DNA of 64,000 nt from Lepas anatifera (Eukaryota; Arthropoda; Thecostraca; Lepadidae). A model generated the notes under the pieces. It worked only from the letters and a program-made list of their open reading frames with translations, was not told where the DNA came from and searched no databases. Location: positions 189,001-253,000 of the forward strand of contig JAOTON010001528.1 of NCBI GenBank assembly GCA_034440635.1. Reading direction: 5' to 3'. Position numbers and translations under genes: made by a program. Positions 27,910-39,200 of the stretch are shown here, one piece after another; positions within the stretch are counted from its first letter, which is position 1; each line of letters begins with the position of its first letter.

Positions 27910-28175
27910 GAAAACTCTGGCGGATACAAGGGGACTAGGGCTCGAGCCCCCCAATGTTAGTGTCTAGTAAATGCATAGGCCGATGCTGATGTGAGGCAAT
28001 GGCGAGGAGGCTCGAACCCCCTTGCCCATACCCCAAAAGTCCTGTACCCGCCACTGTCCCCCGCCATAGCCTCCGAACAGCCTTTGCTTATACAGATATT
28101 AGTAGACATCTCGGAGGGGTCCCCTCGAAATTTAGGAGGCTCGTGAGCCCCATAACCTCCTTATATCCGCCACTG
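27910..28175. mobile_element. hAT-like MITE fragments
   Basis: Segments bounded by CTGGCGGATACAAGG (27917), GTACCCGCCACTG (about 28055) and ATATCCGCCACTG (28175) resemble the complete small element at 48443-48598, including CATAGCCTCCGAACAGCCT. At least two copies seem joined or nested. Confidence 0.5.
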
Positions 28176-28182
28176 GTACTAC

Positions 28183-28489
28183 AGGCGGATCCAGGGGACA
28201 AAGCCCGGGCGGGTGTCCTCCGATGTGCCCTCGAGGTCACACCTGAGATGGTCACAGCGCCTCCTGAAAGGTCGATGGAGCCACCTGAAATGTCGCTTCC
28301 CACCCCCCCTCCCTCCCCTCCACAGGAAGCGGAGAGCTGCGCCCGCTGATAGGATTTGGCGCCTGCACCTGATAGGTTTTGCCAGCCAAAAAATGGGGCC
28401 CCCTGGTCCGAATGAAGCCCCCTGGTCTGGATGACATCCCCACCCGGGAAGAATGCCCCCCCTCCCGACTGGTAATCCTGGATCCGCCT
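28183..28489 (-). mobile_element. AGGCGGATCCAG MITE, copy 1
   Basis: Ends AGGCGGATCCAG and CTGGATCCGCCT are perfect inverted repeats of 12 bp. In reverse it aligns along its length with 60156-60400, sharing GGCAAAACCTATC and GGTGGGAAGCGAC. No coding capacity. Confidence 0.7.
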
Positions 28490-29867
28490 ATGACTAGTGC
28501 CCTGTATATATAAACAGCCCAATTAAAATAACTTAGGGTAAAATTTAATCACATTTACGGGTTTCAATGGGGTGAGTCAGAGGCGTAGCCAGGGAATTTT
28601 TTTACGGGGGGGACAGGAGTGGTCCGGCAATGATGACAAGGGGAAAAATTGGCACTTGGCGGATGCAGGAGACAAGAAGGCACTTGGTCCTCCAATAGCC
28701 AATGGGGAGCACATTCCACGTCCATGCTGCTTTCGACGCCCATGACTGCAACTGTTAGAGCGATCGGCGCGTGTTACATTTAGGCCTTGAGCAGCGGCTA
28801 TAATCGGGCTGAGGTGCGATATTTCCTACTATCGTTACTGTTTCCGTATTTGCCCAAACCCAATCCTTTCACCCCGTATGTCGTTTCATTGGTTTTTATT
28901 CTCGCTCGGTCCTGTCATGTTGCTCTTTTACAGTATTGCGGATCAGTAAAAACTGTAGAAGGATTGCCAGACTAGTATACTTTTTAGTATAACATACCAA
29001 ATGCTACTAGGTTTGTCAACATATTTCACTTTACAGACATTAAAGTGCAAAAAAGTCTATTCAATGGCTCTTTTCTTAAATTTTCTAAACTTTATTTATT
29101 CACAAAGCTTAAATTTCAACCCTCAAAATAAGGAGATGTTTCCTTTCTTAGTAGATACCAAGAAAACAACCAAAATTTTACTAGTAGAAAACTTGAACCA
29201 ACCTGGGATTCTAGGGCCTTGGGTTAGAATAGTATCCCATAACTTCCTAGGATTGTCCTTATTCTCTTCTAGATGCTGTTGAAAATATAATTTACGGGCA
29301 GTGCGTATCACTCCGGTCAGGGCATTTTTATAGGATTTGTAGATAGATTCGGCTGATTTAGATTTAGACTGTATGAATTTAACAACTCTGATTTTTGTTT
29401 ATACATTTTAAGAGTCCGAAAGAGATCCAGGGGCGGATGGACACATGCCTCCGGTCAGATTTGTTGATGGAGAACCGGGAAATTTCGGTAGTGATGGTAG
29501 TCTGGAGGGCATATGCAGCAGTGGTTGGGTCTGTAATGGAGAAAAAATTGGTGAGTTTGGATTCTAAACTAATTTTTAACAGATCAACCTTCCTGAAATC
29601 GAATGCACGGGATTTTTTTTTGGTATTCGTGTTCATATTAATTTTTGTTGCTAAATTGACGGCTAACAGCAGGTGATAGCTAATATCTGAGACGAGAACA
29701 TGTGTGGATTAATCTAAACACGTAAGCTTAAAGTTAAGAACACTGTCATTTCTTCTGATGGGGTTGCAATTGCTCTGGCTGGAAAATGATAAATTCTTAT
29801 GGGGAGTGCCTCACTAGAGATTCTCAGTGAACTGGGGAAGGCCATGTAGATGGTGGATATGTCCATT

Positions 29868-30194
29868 GCGAGTACCCTTGGAGACAGGAGCGAGTGGTGC
29901 GAATTTTATTAACCTGGTGCGAATTTGCGTGACTGGTGCGATGGAGAAAACACTAAGAACCAAACAAATAATGGTTGAATGGTTATAAAGACACAGGAGG
30001 GGCCTTATAAAAAGTCCTTAACTATCTAACTAATGGAAGAGATATCATTGTATCGTGTGGGTAGGAGTGGGTGCGTTTTTCTCCCTGGTATATAGTGGAT
30101 TGGTGCGATTTTTGTGGATGGTGGTGCGAATTTGTGCGATAATTTTAGATGGCTGGTGCGACTCGTCTGGCCTGCTGCCATACTTTGCAGACTG
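29868..30194 (+). mobile_element. foldback element, right arm only
   Basis: Matches the right arm of 15481-16218 from GCGAGTACCCTTGGA to CCATACTTTGCAGACTG. The left arm is absent, so this is a half element. Confidence 0.7.
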
Positions 30195-30327
30195 GTCAGA
30201 GATGCAGTCCTGCCCTTCTTCTTAGTCTGGATATGCTATATGTGCTGACAAAATTACAGGGTCTTGTAATACCTGACTTCCAAGAAGGGTGGGACAGCCT
30301 CATGCTTGAGCCAGGAAGCACCAAGGG

Positions 30328-30975
30328 TCAGGGTACGGACCTTACACACCTCCACTGGGTCCAGGGTGAAGATAGTGCCAACTGCTTTCTTCCTACAGAC
30401 CTCCATATTCCTCTCTGCTGCCATTCCAGGAGGCAGTCGAGTGCCTGCTGCACCCTAGCCCTTGCGATTGGGACAGATGAGTCTGTGGCCGTCTGCGTTG
30501 ACAGGTCGCATAGTGGTGTGGACATCTGGTAGGTGACCGGACAGATGGTTGATAAGACGAGGAAGAGCGATGGTGAGCAGACTGCTCCCTGCGGTGGCCC
30601 ATCCCTGATGCGGCTGAAACTGTCACGATGGCCCGGTGTGCCTTGCACAGACTTGGAGCTTGATAAGGAAGACTCAGATCCAGGCGGTGTAGCAGCGCAG
30701 AGGCCCATGATCGCGAGCTTGTAGGCGACACCTGCTCTGACCCTGTTGAAGGCTCGCGTAAAATCCACGAGCACCGTGCCTGTGCGTTTTTGGTGATGGC
30801 AGCTGTTTGCCACTGCTCCGGCGACACTTGGCACCTGATCTTTGGTGCTGTGGCCCGTCATAAATCCGGTCTTGGCAGGGGAGAGTATGTCGCGGGACTG
30901 CAGGATGTAGCGGAGGCGCGCTTGTACCATGGGATGTAATGGCATGGGAACATGACATGAAATCTTCAATTGCAT
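30328..30975 (-). pseudogene. second LINE reverse transcriptase relic
   Basis: A 215-codon minus-strand frame contains SRDILSPAKTGFMTGHSTKD, VLVDFTRAFNRVRAGVAYKL and DGPPQGAVCSPSLFLVL, which correspond to the known reverse transcriptase blocks ahead of the catalytic box. The expected FADDT box has been lost: the frame reads LCDLSTQTATDSSV, consistent with a frameshift, although the later QQALDCLLEWQQR block is recognisable. This is a different lineage from the relic at 26431-29640. It ends 170 bp upstream of the PIH1D1 start. Confidence 0.85.
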
Positions 30976-31148
30976 GCAAATATATCTTTTTAGTACCTTA
31001 GAGTAGGAAATTCTCGTATATCTATTTTTATGAGTTATGTTTTAGAGGATATGACGTGCGTACCTAATGTAAGTTTGATCTTGAGTGATCTTTGTCTGCA
31101 GCAGATCTGAGTTGGTTCATATCCAGCACACTGTGATCAGCCGTCACC

Positions 31149-31571
31149 ATGACCACAAACCCTGCGAAGAGTGGCGCGTTCTTGGACGTTGAGCCGGACA
31201 TCCTCAAGGACCGGCTGTGCGTGGTCGATGGGGCCCCTGACAGAGAGCTCTCTTCACTCACGATGCCCGCCGAGGCTGCGGCCCTCGCCGGCCGCACCGA
31301 ATCCATCGAGATCCACCCCGAGCGGATGATGTGCTGCAAGACCAAGGACCGCGCCGGAGCCAAGGTGTTTGTGAACGTGTGTACCAGCTCGGAGGTCCCT
31401 CCGCCGGAGACACTGAGGGAGGACGAGCTGAGGGAGCTGCTGCAGGACGAGGCGCGGGCCGCCAACTTCCGCGTTCCGATGAGTCTGGGCGACGGACACA
31501 AGGAGCTGGACAAGACCGGAGGGCCCTGCACAGCCTATGATGTGGTCATTCACCCTCAGTTCTACACCCAG
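31149..31571 (+). CDS. PIH1D1: PIH1D1 exon 1
   Basis: 141 codons from ATG to CAG|GTGAGG, carrying most of the PIH domain. The last ~17 bases and the donor are the first copy of a tandem repeat that continues into the intron. Confidence 0.9.
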
Positions 31572-33021
31572 GTGAGGGATACGGAGTTTTGCTCTGGGGG
31601 ACCACAGTTTTACATTCAGGTGAGGGATAAGGAGTTTTACTGTGGGACCACAGTTCTACATTCAGGTGAGGGGTACGGGGTTTTACTGATAGGGACCACA
31701 GTTCTGCATTCAGGTGGGGGACACCAAGTTTTACTATGAGTTATGATACAGATGAATTCCGAGAGTTGGAATGTTAGTTGGCAATGATTATATAGACATC
31801 CGTTTGTATCTCGTGTTGGTACAGAGTAGTGGGTTTATATCAGGCCCAGTGAATGCTTGTGTAGTGAGGGAGGCGCCGTTCTTTCTTTTACCACTTCCTT
31901 GAATAGAACGCCAAAAAATGGGTAATTTTCACGGGGAAATATTTTGGCTGGGAATGTCGATTTTTACATTGGAAGTGCTGTGGGTTTATGAATCCAGGGC
32001 TATATTTTTGTACAGAAAAACTAAATTTAGGTGACTAACTCAGTAGAGCTAGAGCCTGACCTGCCTCGCGAGGAAATGGTATTTGTTGACAGAAAATGCC
32101 TAGCGTGTGCGTTACCGATGTTATTTGTGTGAAACATTTTGATGGCGGGATTTGAACTGACAGAGCATTATTATGAATCATAAACCCTGCCATCAAATTT
32201 TACTCATCTAACTGGGACATCTCATCTGGTTTTTGGCGAGGTTAGCGTTTTCGAGAAGAGCTCTGCGCCTGCCGGCCACACCTCGCGCTCAGACGCGCCA
32301 TGCCATGGAGACGCAGGCACGGGAAACAGAGTAGTCCGCTCAGAAAAAGGCACAATTTCTTCGAAATGGCGATTTTTCGGACCAAAAAAGTAACAAAACA
32401 TTTTAGTTAGCTCGGGAAGTATGATTTGCTCTACTAAACTGTTTAGTTTTAAATTATGTTTAGGTGCTACGTTGATTTTAACATATTGATTTTTCCTCCT
32501 TTTAGGTGGAAGACAGTCTTCTATTTAAGACCTTCTTCATGACGGTGATAATCGAGGCTATTGAAGACAAGTTCAAAGTCGAACTCGACAAGAACCAGTG
32601 GGTGACCCTACGCAACAAGGTGTACTTCGGCAAGATGCCGAAACATTACATCCGGCGTCGTGATCTGCCGATGGTGCAGGAGTGTTCCCGCGCCGACGCC
32701 GCCGCCGCCAAGCACTCCTCCCGTCCGCTCATCTCCGAGGTGGAGACCAAACGCACTGCGCCCGGACCGCAGACGCCGCCCTTCACCGTCACAGAGCGTG
32801 ACGACGGTCGGACGGTGGTGACGCTGCAGCTGCCGCCGGCTGTGACCTCACAGAGCCAGCTGAGTGTGGAGGTGGGAGAGGACAGGCTAGTGGTGTCGGC
32901 GGAGACGGCGAGGCTGCTGGCCGATGTGGAGCTGCCGAGGAGGGTGGACGCGGACTCTGCGCGTGCTGCCTTCAGCTTGGCCTCCCACGGGCTGGCCGTC
33001 AGCCTGAGGCCGGCGGCCTGA
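31149..33021 (+). CDS. PIH1D1: PIH1 domain-containing protein 1 (two exons, complete)
   Basis: Exons 31149-31571 and 32506-33021 join in phase 0 across a 934 bp GT-AG intron and encode 312 residues (human ~290). The N-terminal PIH domain shows CCKTKDRAGAKVFVNVC (residues 62-78), the lysine-rich site that in homologues reads phosphorylated DSDD/E motifs. It continues with SEVPPPE, FRVPMSLGDGHKELD and GPCTAYDVVIHPQFY. Exon 2 continues with FFMTVIIEAIEDKF and ends in a C-terminal CS-like domain (about 220-312). Known role: adaptor of the R2TP co-chaperone with RUVBL1/2 and RPAP3, cytoplasmic, for assembly of PIKKs, snoRNPs and RNA polymerase II. The ATG sits in GTCACCATGA, a good initiation context. 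PIH1D2 is less likely: the SLG and TAYDV blocks fit PIH1D1 better. Confidence 0.92.
31555..31727 (+). repeat. tandem repeat spanning the PIH1D1 exon 1 donor
   Basis: The unit runs CAGTTCTACA(C/T)(C/T)CAG|GTGAGGGATA and then GGAGTTTTACTGTGGGACCA. Four copies place GT donors at 31572, 31620, 31666 and 31714 (spacing 48, 46, 48). The first copy includes coding exon bases. The fourth donor is weaker (GTGGGG). The second donor, 48 bp on, keeps the frame open. Confidence 0.9.
32506..33021 (+). CDS. PIH1D1: PIH1D1 exon 2
   Basis: Begins after TCCTCCTTTTAG with GTGGAAGAC (VEDSLLFKTFF) in phase 0 and ends at TGA 33019-33021. Encodes the end of the PIH domain, a Pro-rich linker and the C-terminal CS-like beta domain. 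Confidence 0.9.
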   Translation: MEDSLLFKTFFMTVIIEAIEDKFKVELDKNQWVTLRNKVYFGKMPKHYIRRRDLPMVQECSRADAAAAKHSSRPLISEVETKRTAPGPQTPPFTVTERDDGRTVVTLQLPPAVTSQSQLSVEVGEDRLVVSAETARLLADVELPRRVDADSARAAFSLASHGLAVSLRPAA

Positions 33022-36000
33022 GGCTGGGTGAATGAGAGATAGCTCAGAACGGCACGGAGCGGACCGTGCAGCGTGCCGGTCGAACGCCTCACGCGAGGCT
33101 CAGAACGGTTGTCTGCATCCCCGGGGGTATTTTCCGGAGTCGTTGGCTGTCCATTGAGGAACTCTGTTGTGGATGTTTTGGATTGACGTCGCCACTAAAG
33201 CCCCATGGGCTCGGTGCGGCGGCCCTCTTGCTCGGGTCGCGTGCAGTTCTGTGATAGGTGGCGCTCGAATTGGCCACGACCCTGACCAGGTGGCGCTCGA
33301 ATTGGCCACGACGGCAGGTGGCACCTGCCGCTCGGTGAAGCCTAACGTAACAGACGGACCCATTCGAGTGTATACCGGTGGTGTTATTTCATGCACAGAT
33401 TGAACAGTGTATAGATTATGCGTTTCTGTTCTCGTTTTGGGCTTTACCAGAGCACGTGGCAACTTCTCCAGTTATTCCAGTCCAGAATACAACTTCTAGT
33501 CGAGGTGCTCGGGAGTATATTATAAGTTTAGGGACCGTGATTAACTTTCATCTCCGGTGAGCTTCGAAAGCCCACTATACACCTAAACCAGAACTTTCAT
33601 GGACACCGAAAGGCTTCGCGGACCACGTGAAACTCAGCTCGACGAAAGTATGGCTGTATTTAGTAAAATTCAAGTACATAAAACAAACGGCGCGCTCCAA
33701 ACAACACTGGCAGGTGAAAATCACGTGTCCCACGTCGCCGTGTGGTATCGGGGCGTACCTGCGGGAGGCCGCTGGTGCGGTGCTCACCACACAGGGTACA
33801 GCGGCGTGGCTACGGTCATAGGCAGCACAGGTTCCACAATAATACACGCTTCAGGTGAGCGAACGCGCTCGGTTCTGGTCACACGTCACAACGGCGCCCG
33901 GAGCGCCCCAAGGCACGAGTCGACTACAGCTATGATTCACTTCAGCGCGCTCCATGCAGCACAGGACGTGCGAAGGCCACAGGTCCACTGGGTAAAACCA
34001 GCCGCCGGCTGTGCTGAACTGTACAAAACACTGTCATGGCAAGCAGGTGTGCGTGACTGGTGGACCAAACAACAAAAACAACACTGGCAAGACGCGTTAA
34101 CGGAACACTGCGGCCAGGTCACAGCCGACTGGCCCACTCACCCAGCAGAAGAAACAACCAGACTACCCTTTGTGACGAGACGCCTCGTAAACAATAGAAA
34201 AGCGTGAACACACAACACATCGCGCATTATCCAGTGGTGGTATAGCAGTGCCTCCGATAGAAACCATTCAGTTGTACGGGAAACCCATTTATCTCGGCAA
34301 ATGCGACAGCGAACCACTTCCAACCGGTGTCTCCCTACACTACTCCTGGCCTCTCACTTTCTAACAGCTAGCTAGTCCATTCTCGCGGGCGTGGATATTC
34401 ACTGTGTAAAACGGCAGCCGTGCTTCCAAGCATCGCTACCTCACGTTTGATGTGCAGAGAGTCTACAAGCTGAACACAGACATCGACACAGCAGCCGCCT
34501 CGCCCTCGGCTACACCGCTAACTCACCGGAATCCTGGCCAGGTAAAGGCGCCAGTGACAGGCTCTCACACACTGACACAGACTGAGAACACGGGCACACC
34601 AGCGGCGCTACATGGACGGCCCCCACAGCGGTCAGGCACCGGAAGGCACCCGGTTCGGCATTCCCACCCGTTGGTACATAGGCTTTGTCCCAACGCCCTT
34701 CACGAAAAAGTTGAGGTTGCCAGATTTCTTGCGCGGAAGAAGCCGAGTAGTTGACTCCTAAAAAGCCAAGTTACTTTTTATTCCATTCAAAGTCAAGGTT
34801 CAATGAGCCTACCTTGGCTTAAGCTAATGAGCTATTTCGAGGTATTTTTGGCCTAACGATACCTGGCATTACCTCCACGATTTTAGTGGAGGGCGCTGAA
34901 ACAGCCCCGTTATCAGGCACCCCAGTGAACGGGAACAGGGCGGGAAAGCGTTTCTGTGCGGCTCGGAGCAGGTCCGTTTACAGGCACGCGTAAGCACACC
35001 AGACGGAATCGCATGCACGCGGCGCCAACTTTGGTTCGGATACAACCTCAGACCCCAGCCGCGCCTTCATAGTGAAAATAACTGTACATTGCTTCAGACA
35101 GAAGCGACCGCGACCCAGCTCCCGCTGCGGTAATTATCACATAGCGACCGGCCCACAGCTCGGACCTGCCCTCCAGCAAGCCTCGTGCCAAATATCGCAC
35201 CCCTGGCATCACGCGCCGGCACCCTTTGCCACTGAGGCGACGTTTTCGATCAAGAACACGAGGCGTTGCTGAGACATCACTCCACCCGGTTTTACCTCTC
35301 CGCCGAAAACGACGACTCCTCGCTCTGAAATCTCTCAACCGCACCGTGGCTTTCGAACGCCGAATGTAACCAGCACCTTCAAGGGCGCGAAATTCGGCAC
35401 AGCCACCAGCGTCCCAGTTTCGTATTGAACAACTATTCAATCCATGGAAAGTCTGCTATTTTTAGACTTCCACCGTGGGTTGCAAAACTTAGAAAGATAA
35501 TCAGTTACGATAATAAAATTCGTACGTTTCTACTGCCACTTCCCTGAATGTCGGAGCAAAACACCTACCGTTCCGTATATAAATTACGAGAGGGTTCATC
35601 ATCGCTGACTACATTTTAGACCACTACTCCGGTAAATCAGAGGGAATTTTCCCCGACCCTAGATGAGAACTTTTCCCCGAACTCAAACTGACACAACAGC
35701 GCTTACTGGAGAATCTACAGGACTCAACATTACAACTGCCTGAAACACTAACAACACATAAAATCATCGCCTGTGGTTAAGTTAACATTAGTGTTTGCAA
35801 CGCCTCTTGGCGTCGCAGCTGCACAGCTTGAAATGCTGCACCGGCTGGATTTCCTGTACGCCACTCGCAATCATACATCGATCTCAACCATCAGAAACAC
35901 CACGCCTCGCAACTTCGCATCGAGCGTCTCCAGCAGAACGAAGACTAATATCCTGCCGCGTCCCGGTCGAGCGGTGGTCGCTGAGCACCAGATGTCTTTA

Positions 36001-36109
36001 TCGGCCCTTGACCGGCGCTCGAGGCGCTGAGAGTGGTAGCTGTGCAGAGAGCGGCGGGCTGAAGCCAGCCTGTCTTACGTAGGCGCCCACGCGGGACGGC
36101 TGGCTGCCG
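33022..36109. other. convergent 3' intergenic gap
   Basis: Lies between the stop codons of PIH1D1 (plus) and SPTLC2 (minus), so it should contain both 3' UTRs. I could not place confident poly(A) sites. A 25-bp unit, GGTGGCGCTCGAATTGGCCA plus a few bases, is duplicated at 33256-33280 and 33288-33312. A 202-codon plus-strand frame at 33599-34207 and a 130-codon minus-strand frame at 35048-35440 have no recognisable domain and probably arise by chance. Confidence 0.5.
33599..34207 (+). other. 202-codon open frame, unrecognised
   Basis: Starts with ATG (MDTERLRGPRETQLDES) and ends NNRKA. No domain, signal peptide or membrane segment is seen. It is long for random sequence, but the opposite strand is also partly open (33575-33847), as expected in GC-balanced sequence. 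It lies within the likely 3' UTR zone of PIH1D1. Confidence 0.15.
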
Positions 36110-36205
36110 CTAGCACCGGCCGTACTCTATGTGCTCGCTGCTGCGCGGCCGGCGCGAGTACTTGATCTCCAGCTCGTCGCCCACCTTATCTATCAGATCA
36201 AGAAT
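36110..36205 (-). CDS. SPTLC2: SPTLC2 exon h (C-terminus)
   Basis: Acceptor TTCCGGCAG|ATTCTT, phase 0, stop TAG at 36112-36110. Encodes [20 protein letters not shown] and a short tail ending EYGRC. Confidence 0.88.
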   Translation of the reverse strand: MLDLIDKVGDELEIKYSRRPRSSEHIEYGRC

Positions 36206-39200
36206 CTGCCGGAACGCCAATAGGTCAGCGCGGGAGATAAGATCCAGCGCAGCAGTGTCGGAAAAACACCCGGTAACAGATAATCAACATCGTGAATTTC
36301 AAAAACTCCCCCCTAATTTGTCTAACATCATTTTCGTTACTGTTCCCCTTGTTGTCACCTGCTATTAAAATTATGCACGTGTTACTACTGTTTTCCCCTC
36401 CTCCAAAAAAGACACGGTGTCAGTCGATTCCCGTTTTGTGCCCGACAGGTGTCACCAGCGGGGACTCCTCACACCGCCGACACTGGCGCCACCTACCCGG
36501 TCCAGCTGCTGCTTGGTGTGGGCGGCCGATATGCAGAAGCGGCAGCGCACCGTCAGGATCGGCGTCGCCGGGAAACCCACGATCACGGTGGCGATGTTGT
36601 GCTTGAACAGCTCGCGAGAGAACGCCCTGACGGGGCAGCGAACGGGTCAGGTCACCGCGACGGTTCACAGGTGCGATTTACAGCGCTATGTATAAACAGG
36701 TCATATTTTAAAGACAGTGCAGCCGCTGAACTTTGACCAGAAAAATCGGAACAAAAATAGCACAACGGCATCCCATTCATGCCACGAAACCAATCTGGGC
36801 GACAACCTGAATGCGAATCCATTATCGGGCTATTGACCAACAGCCATAAGCCGGGCGGGAGTGATTCATTCCTGAACTCATTCATCGACCGTAGTCAGCT
36901 GCTGACTACCGCCGCTTTCACACAGCCTGGCTCCACAAACACACCCAGAACACCCGGCCATTGATCAAGTCAACGATTTCGGGACCGAGCCCGACGCCGA
37001 CATGGGAAATCCATTCAGGCCTCCGCTGGCCATTTCACTAATGGTCACTGGGCCCCAGTTCCCGGCCGATAACGACACCACTGGAACCGCCGGACACGCT
37101 GGCTGTAGGTCAGAGACTGCGACAGGGGCGTGCGCGCCGGGGAAACTGCGCGGCTGGGGTAATCCGGCTGAAGGCGGGCGTAATCAGTCGGACGTCCGGC
37201 GCCCCGGCGGCCGCCTCAGTACAAACGCGCCCGGGTGGCAACGAGGCTCGCTCATACAACGGCGTGGAGCAGGAGGCGGGAATAGGTCGGCCATTACGAA
37301 CTGATCCGACTGGCCAACTGATCGGAGATCCGGACATCTCCAGTTTGACATTAGCCTCATTTCGGCTAGGTAAGGGAGAGTGCGGTGGTGAAGTGGCCAG
37401 CGCCAGCATTCCTGGGTTGTTTCTGACCGATCTGGATCCACGGCCTGGTGGAAACCCTAGGCAAGGGAGGAACTTGATCCTCAGAATCCCTCCCATAAGG
37501 AAAAGAGGTGACGACACCACGTGAGCTGAGTGGTTGGCGCGCTGTTAGGCCCCCGCTACGATTCAGCCAGGAAATGGTGAAGAAAAACACTGTGAAATAA
37601 CGAAAACTATCGGAATTTCAACATGTGAGGATTTTGAAATGTTTCTGTTCTGTAAATGTCACCTAAGCTACGACAATCTAAATTTTTTTGACTTAGGTTA
37701 GCTGTGCTATTTTATGCCGCTCCTGGCTGGGGTACAGTAACATACGCACGCACGTACGTACGGGTGCAGTACTTCAAGCATCCGCAGTACACCGGCTGAG
37801 CACGCCGGCGCTCAGTACTCACGCTGCTTTGGCGGGCAGGAAAATGAGCAGCGGTACCACCGGCGAGTCGTCGTTGCCATACAAGATGAACCCCATCTGA
37901 CTCAGCCGCTTCCTGAAGTACCTGAAAACCGCCACAGCCAGCTTAGACAACATTCAGAAACCAATACTTCAACAGACATGCAAGTATAAAAAATGTACCA
38001 CCCTCGTTTTAAGCATAGTCTCCACATTCTCAGTCTCCATAACTTGCCTATTTCTCAAACCAAATCTATCTCTGGCGTGTTTTTTACTTTCCATATCCGT
38101 CTAATGACGCTGCCACTCCTTTTCCACACTCCTGCTCCGATATGTCAGAGAGCAGAGCCAGACGACCCCGCGTCGCTGCCGACGCCATACCTAGTGTTGT
38201 CAGCGAGTCGGCGGATGCGAGCGCGACCCACGCCGGCGCCGGTGCGTCCCATGAGCTCCCGCATCACCGCCGATACCTGGCCGGCCACAGGCGGGGGCAG
38301 CGCCGCCGCGTAGTGCATGCTATGGCTGTGGCGGCGCACGTGGGCGATCAGCCGCTGTCCAGAGACAGAGGGTGGTGTCAGACACGGACAGACAGACAGA
38401 CAGACAGACAGACCAGACCAGACCAGACCCGACCCGACCCGACCCGACCCGACCCGACCCGACCCGACCCGACCCGACCCGACCCGACCCGACCGACCGA
38501 CCGACCGACCGACCGACCGACCGACCGACCGACCGACCGACCGACCGACCGACCGACCGACCGACCGACCGACCGACCGACCGACCGACCGACCGACCGA
38601 CCGACCGACCGACCGACCGACCGACCGACCGACCGACCGACCGACCGTGTATCACAGTGGCGCCAGAAACCAAGGGTAAAATAATTAACTGGAGTGTATT
38701 GAACCACTCAATCTCTCTTCTCTGTAAAACAATCACCGCAGTGGGCAGAGAGATGTAGGACAAAGGCGCCGAATTCGGACTGGAGCTTTAAACCGCCATA
38801 CTGTACAGCAACGTACCACTCTCCAATTTTTATCCCATCAAACGAGTACAAACATCAGCCAACTGGAGCTCCAAAAACAATAAATTACCCGGAATTGGCG
38901 GCGAAACAGGATTACCACATCCCCTTTGACGCTAGAGGTACATACCTCAAGGGCGCTGTATGACCTTTAGGGTTGGCGCGCCCTTAAGCCCATATAACCA
39001 ATCAGCTAGAGGTACCTCCGCCCGTAGGCATGTCTTCGGCAACACACCGATGATTTCTAATGCAAATACACCTCAACAGCGTGGGATGACACACCTACCG
39101 CCAGCACTTGAGATGACACACCCTTTCCCGAATGTACGACTCTGCCAGTGATAACCAAGTTGATCAAACCTACAATAATATCAATATTGCAAAGGTCGCA

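Larger units (their letters stand above)
27470..29130. mobile_element. composite insertion inside the LINE
   Basis: This block interrupts LINE ORF2 between its linker and its reverse transcriptase. It contains hAT-like MITE pieces (27910-28175) with GGCGGATA and CCGCCACTG ends, the AGGCGGATCCAG MITE at 28183-28489, and a GGCGTAGCCAGGGAATTTTT left-end fragment near 28582. The rest has no identified content. Confidence 0.55.
26431..29640 (-). pseudogene. non-LTR retrotransposon ORF2 relic, split by later insertion
   Basis: Read on the minus strand, 29640-29130 gives RRHVSIRPWISFGLLKCINK and a YFQQHLEENKDNPRKLWDTI linker typical of Jockey/CR1-group LINEs. The element resumes at about 27465 with ISDEFNTFFSAI. 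Reverse transcriptase blocks follow: MATVVPIFKAGDPSLFINYR with PISLLPILSKLLEK, NHFGFRKNHRTLKPIALLHD, SASLYLDFSKAFGTVNHEIL, and PPGVPQGSVMGPLLFLLYIN. The catalytic FADD box reads FPDD in YLFPDDTALLY. A frame break near 26962 and a break near 27190 confirm it is dead. The endonuclease region is not seen. Confidence 0.88.

Noticed and set aside
31254..31553. Minus-strand frames opposite PIH1D1 exon 1
   Set aside because: They are shadows of the conserved plus-strand exon.
37515..37560. A-box-like GAGCTGAGTGGTTGGCGC as a tRNA/SINE start
   Set aside because: No proper B box or cloverleaf follows.
38142..38763. Long open frames (up to 180 codons) on both strands over the GACC region
   Set aside because: They are produced by the 4- and 5-bp microsatellite; the repeated Pro-Thr-Asp-Arg and Gly-Arg-Ser-Val peptides are artefacts. 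The real coding part is only SPTLC2 exon e.
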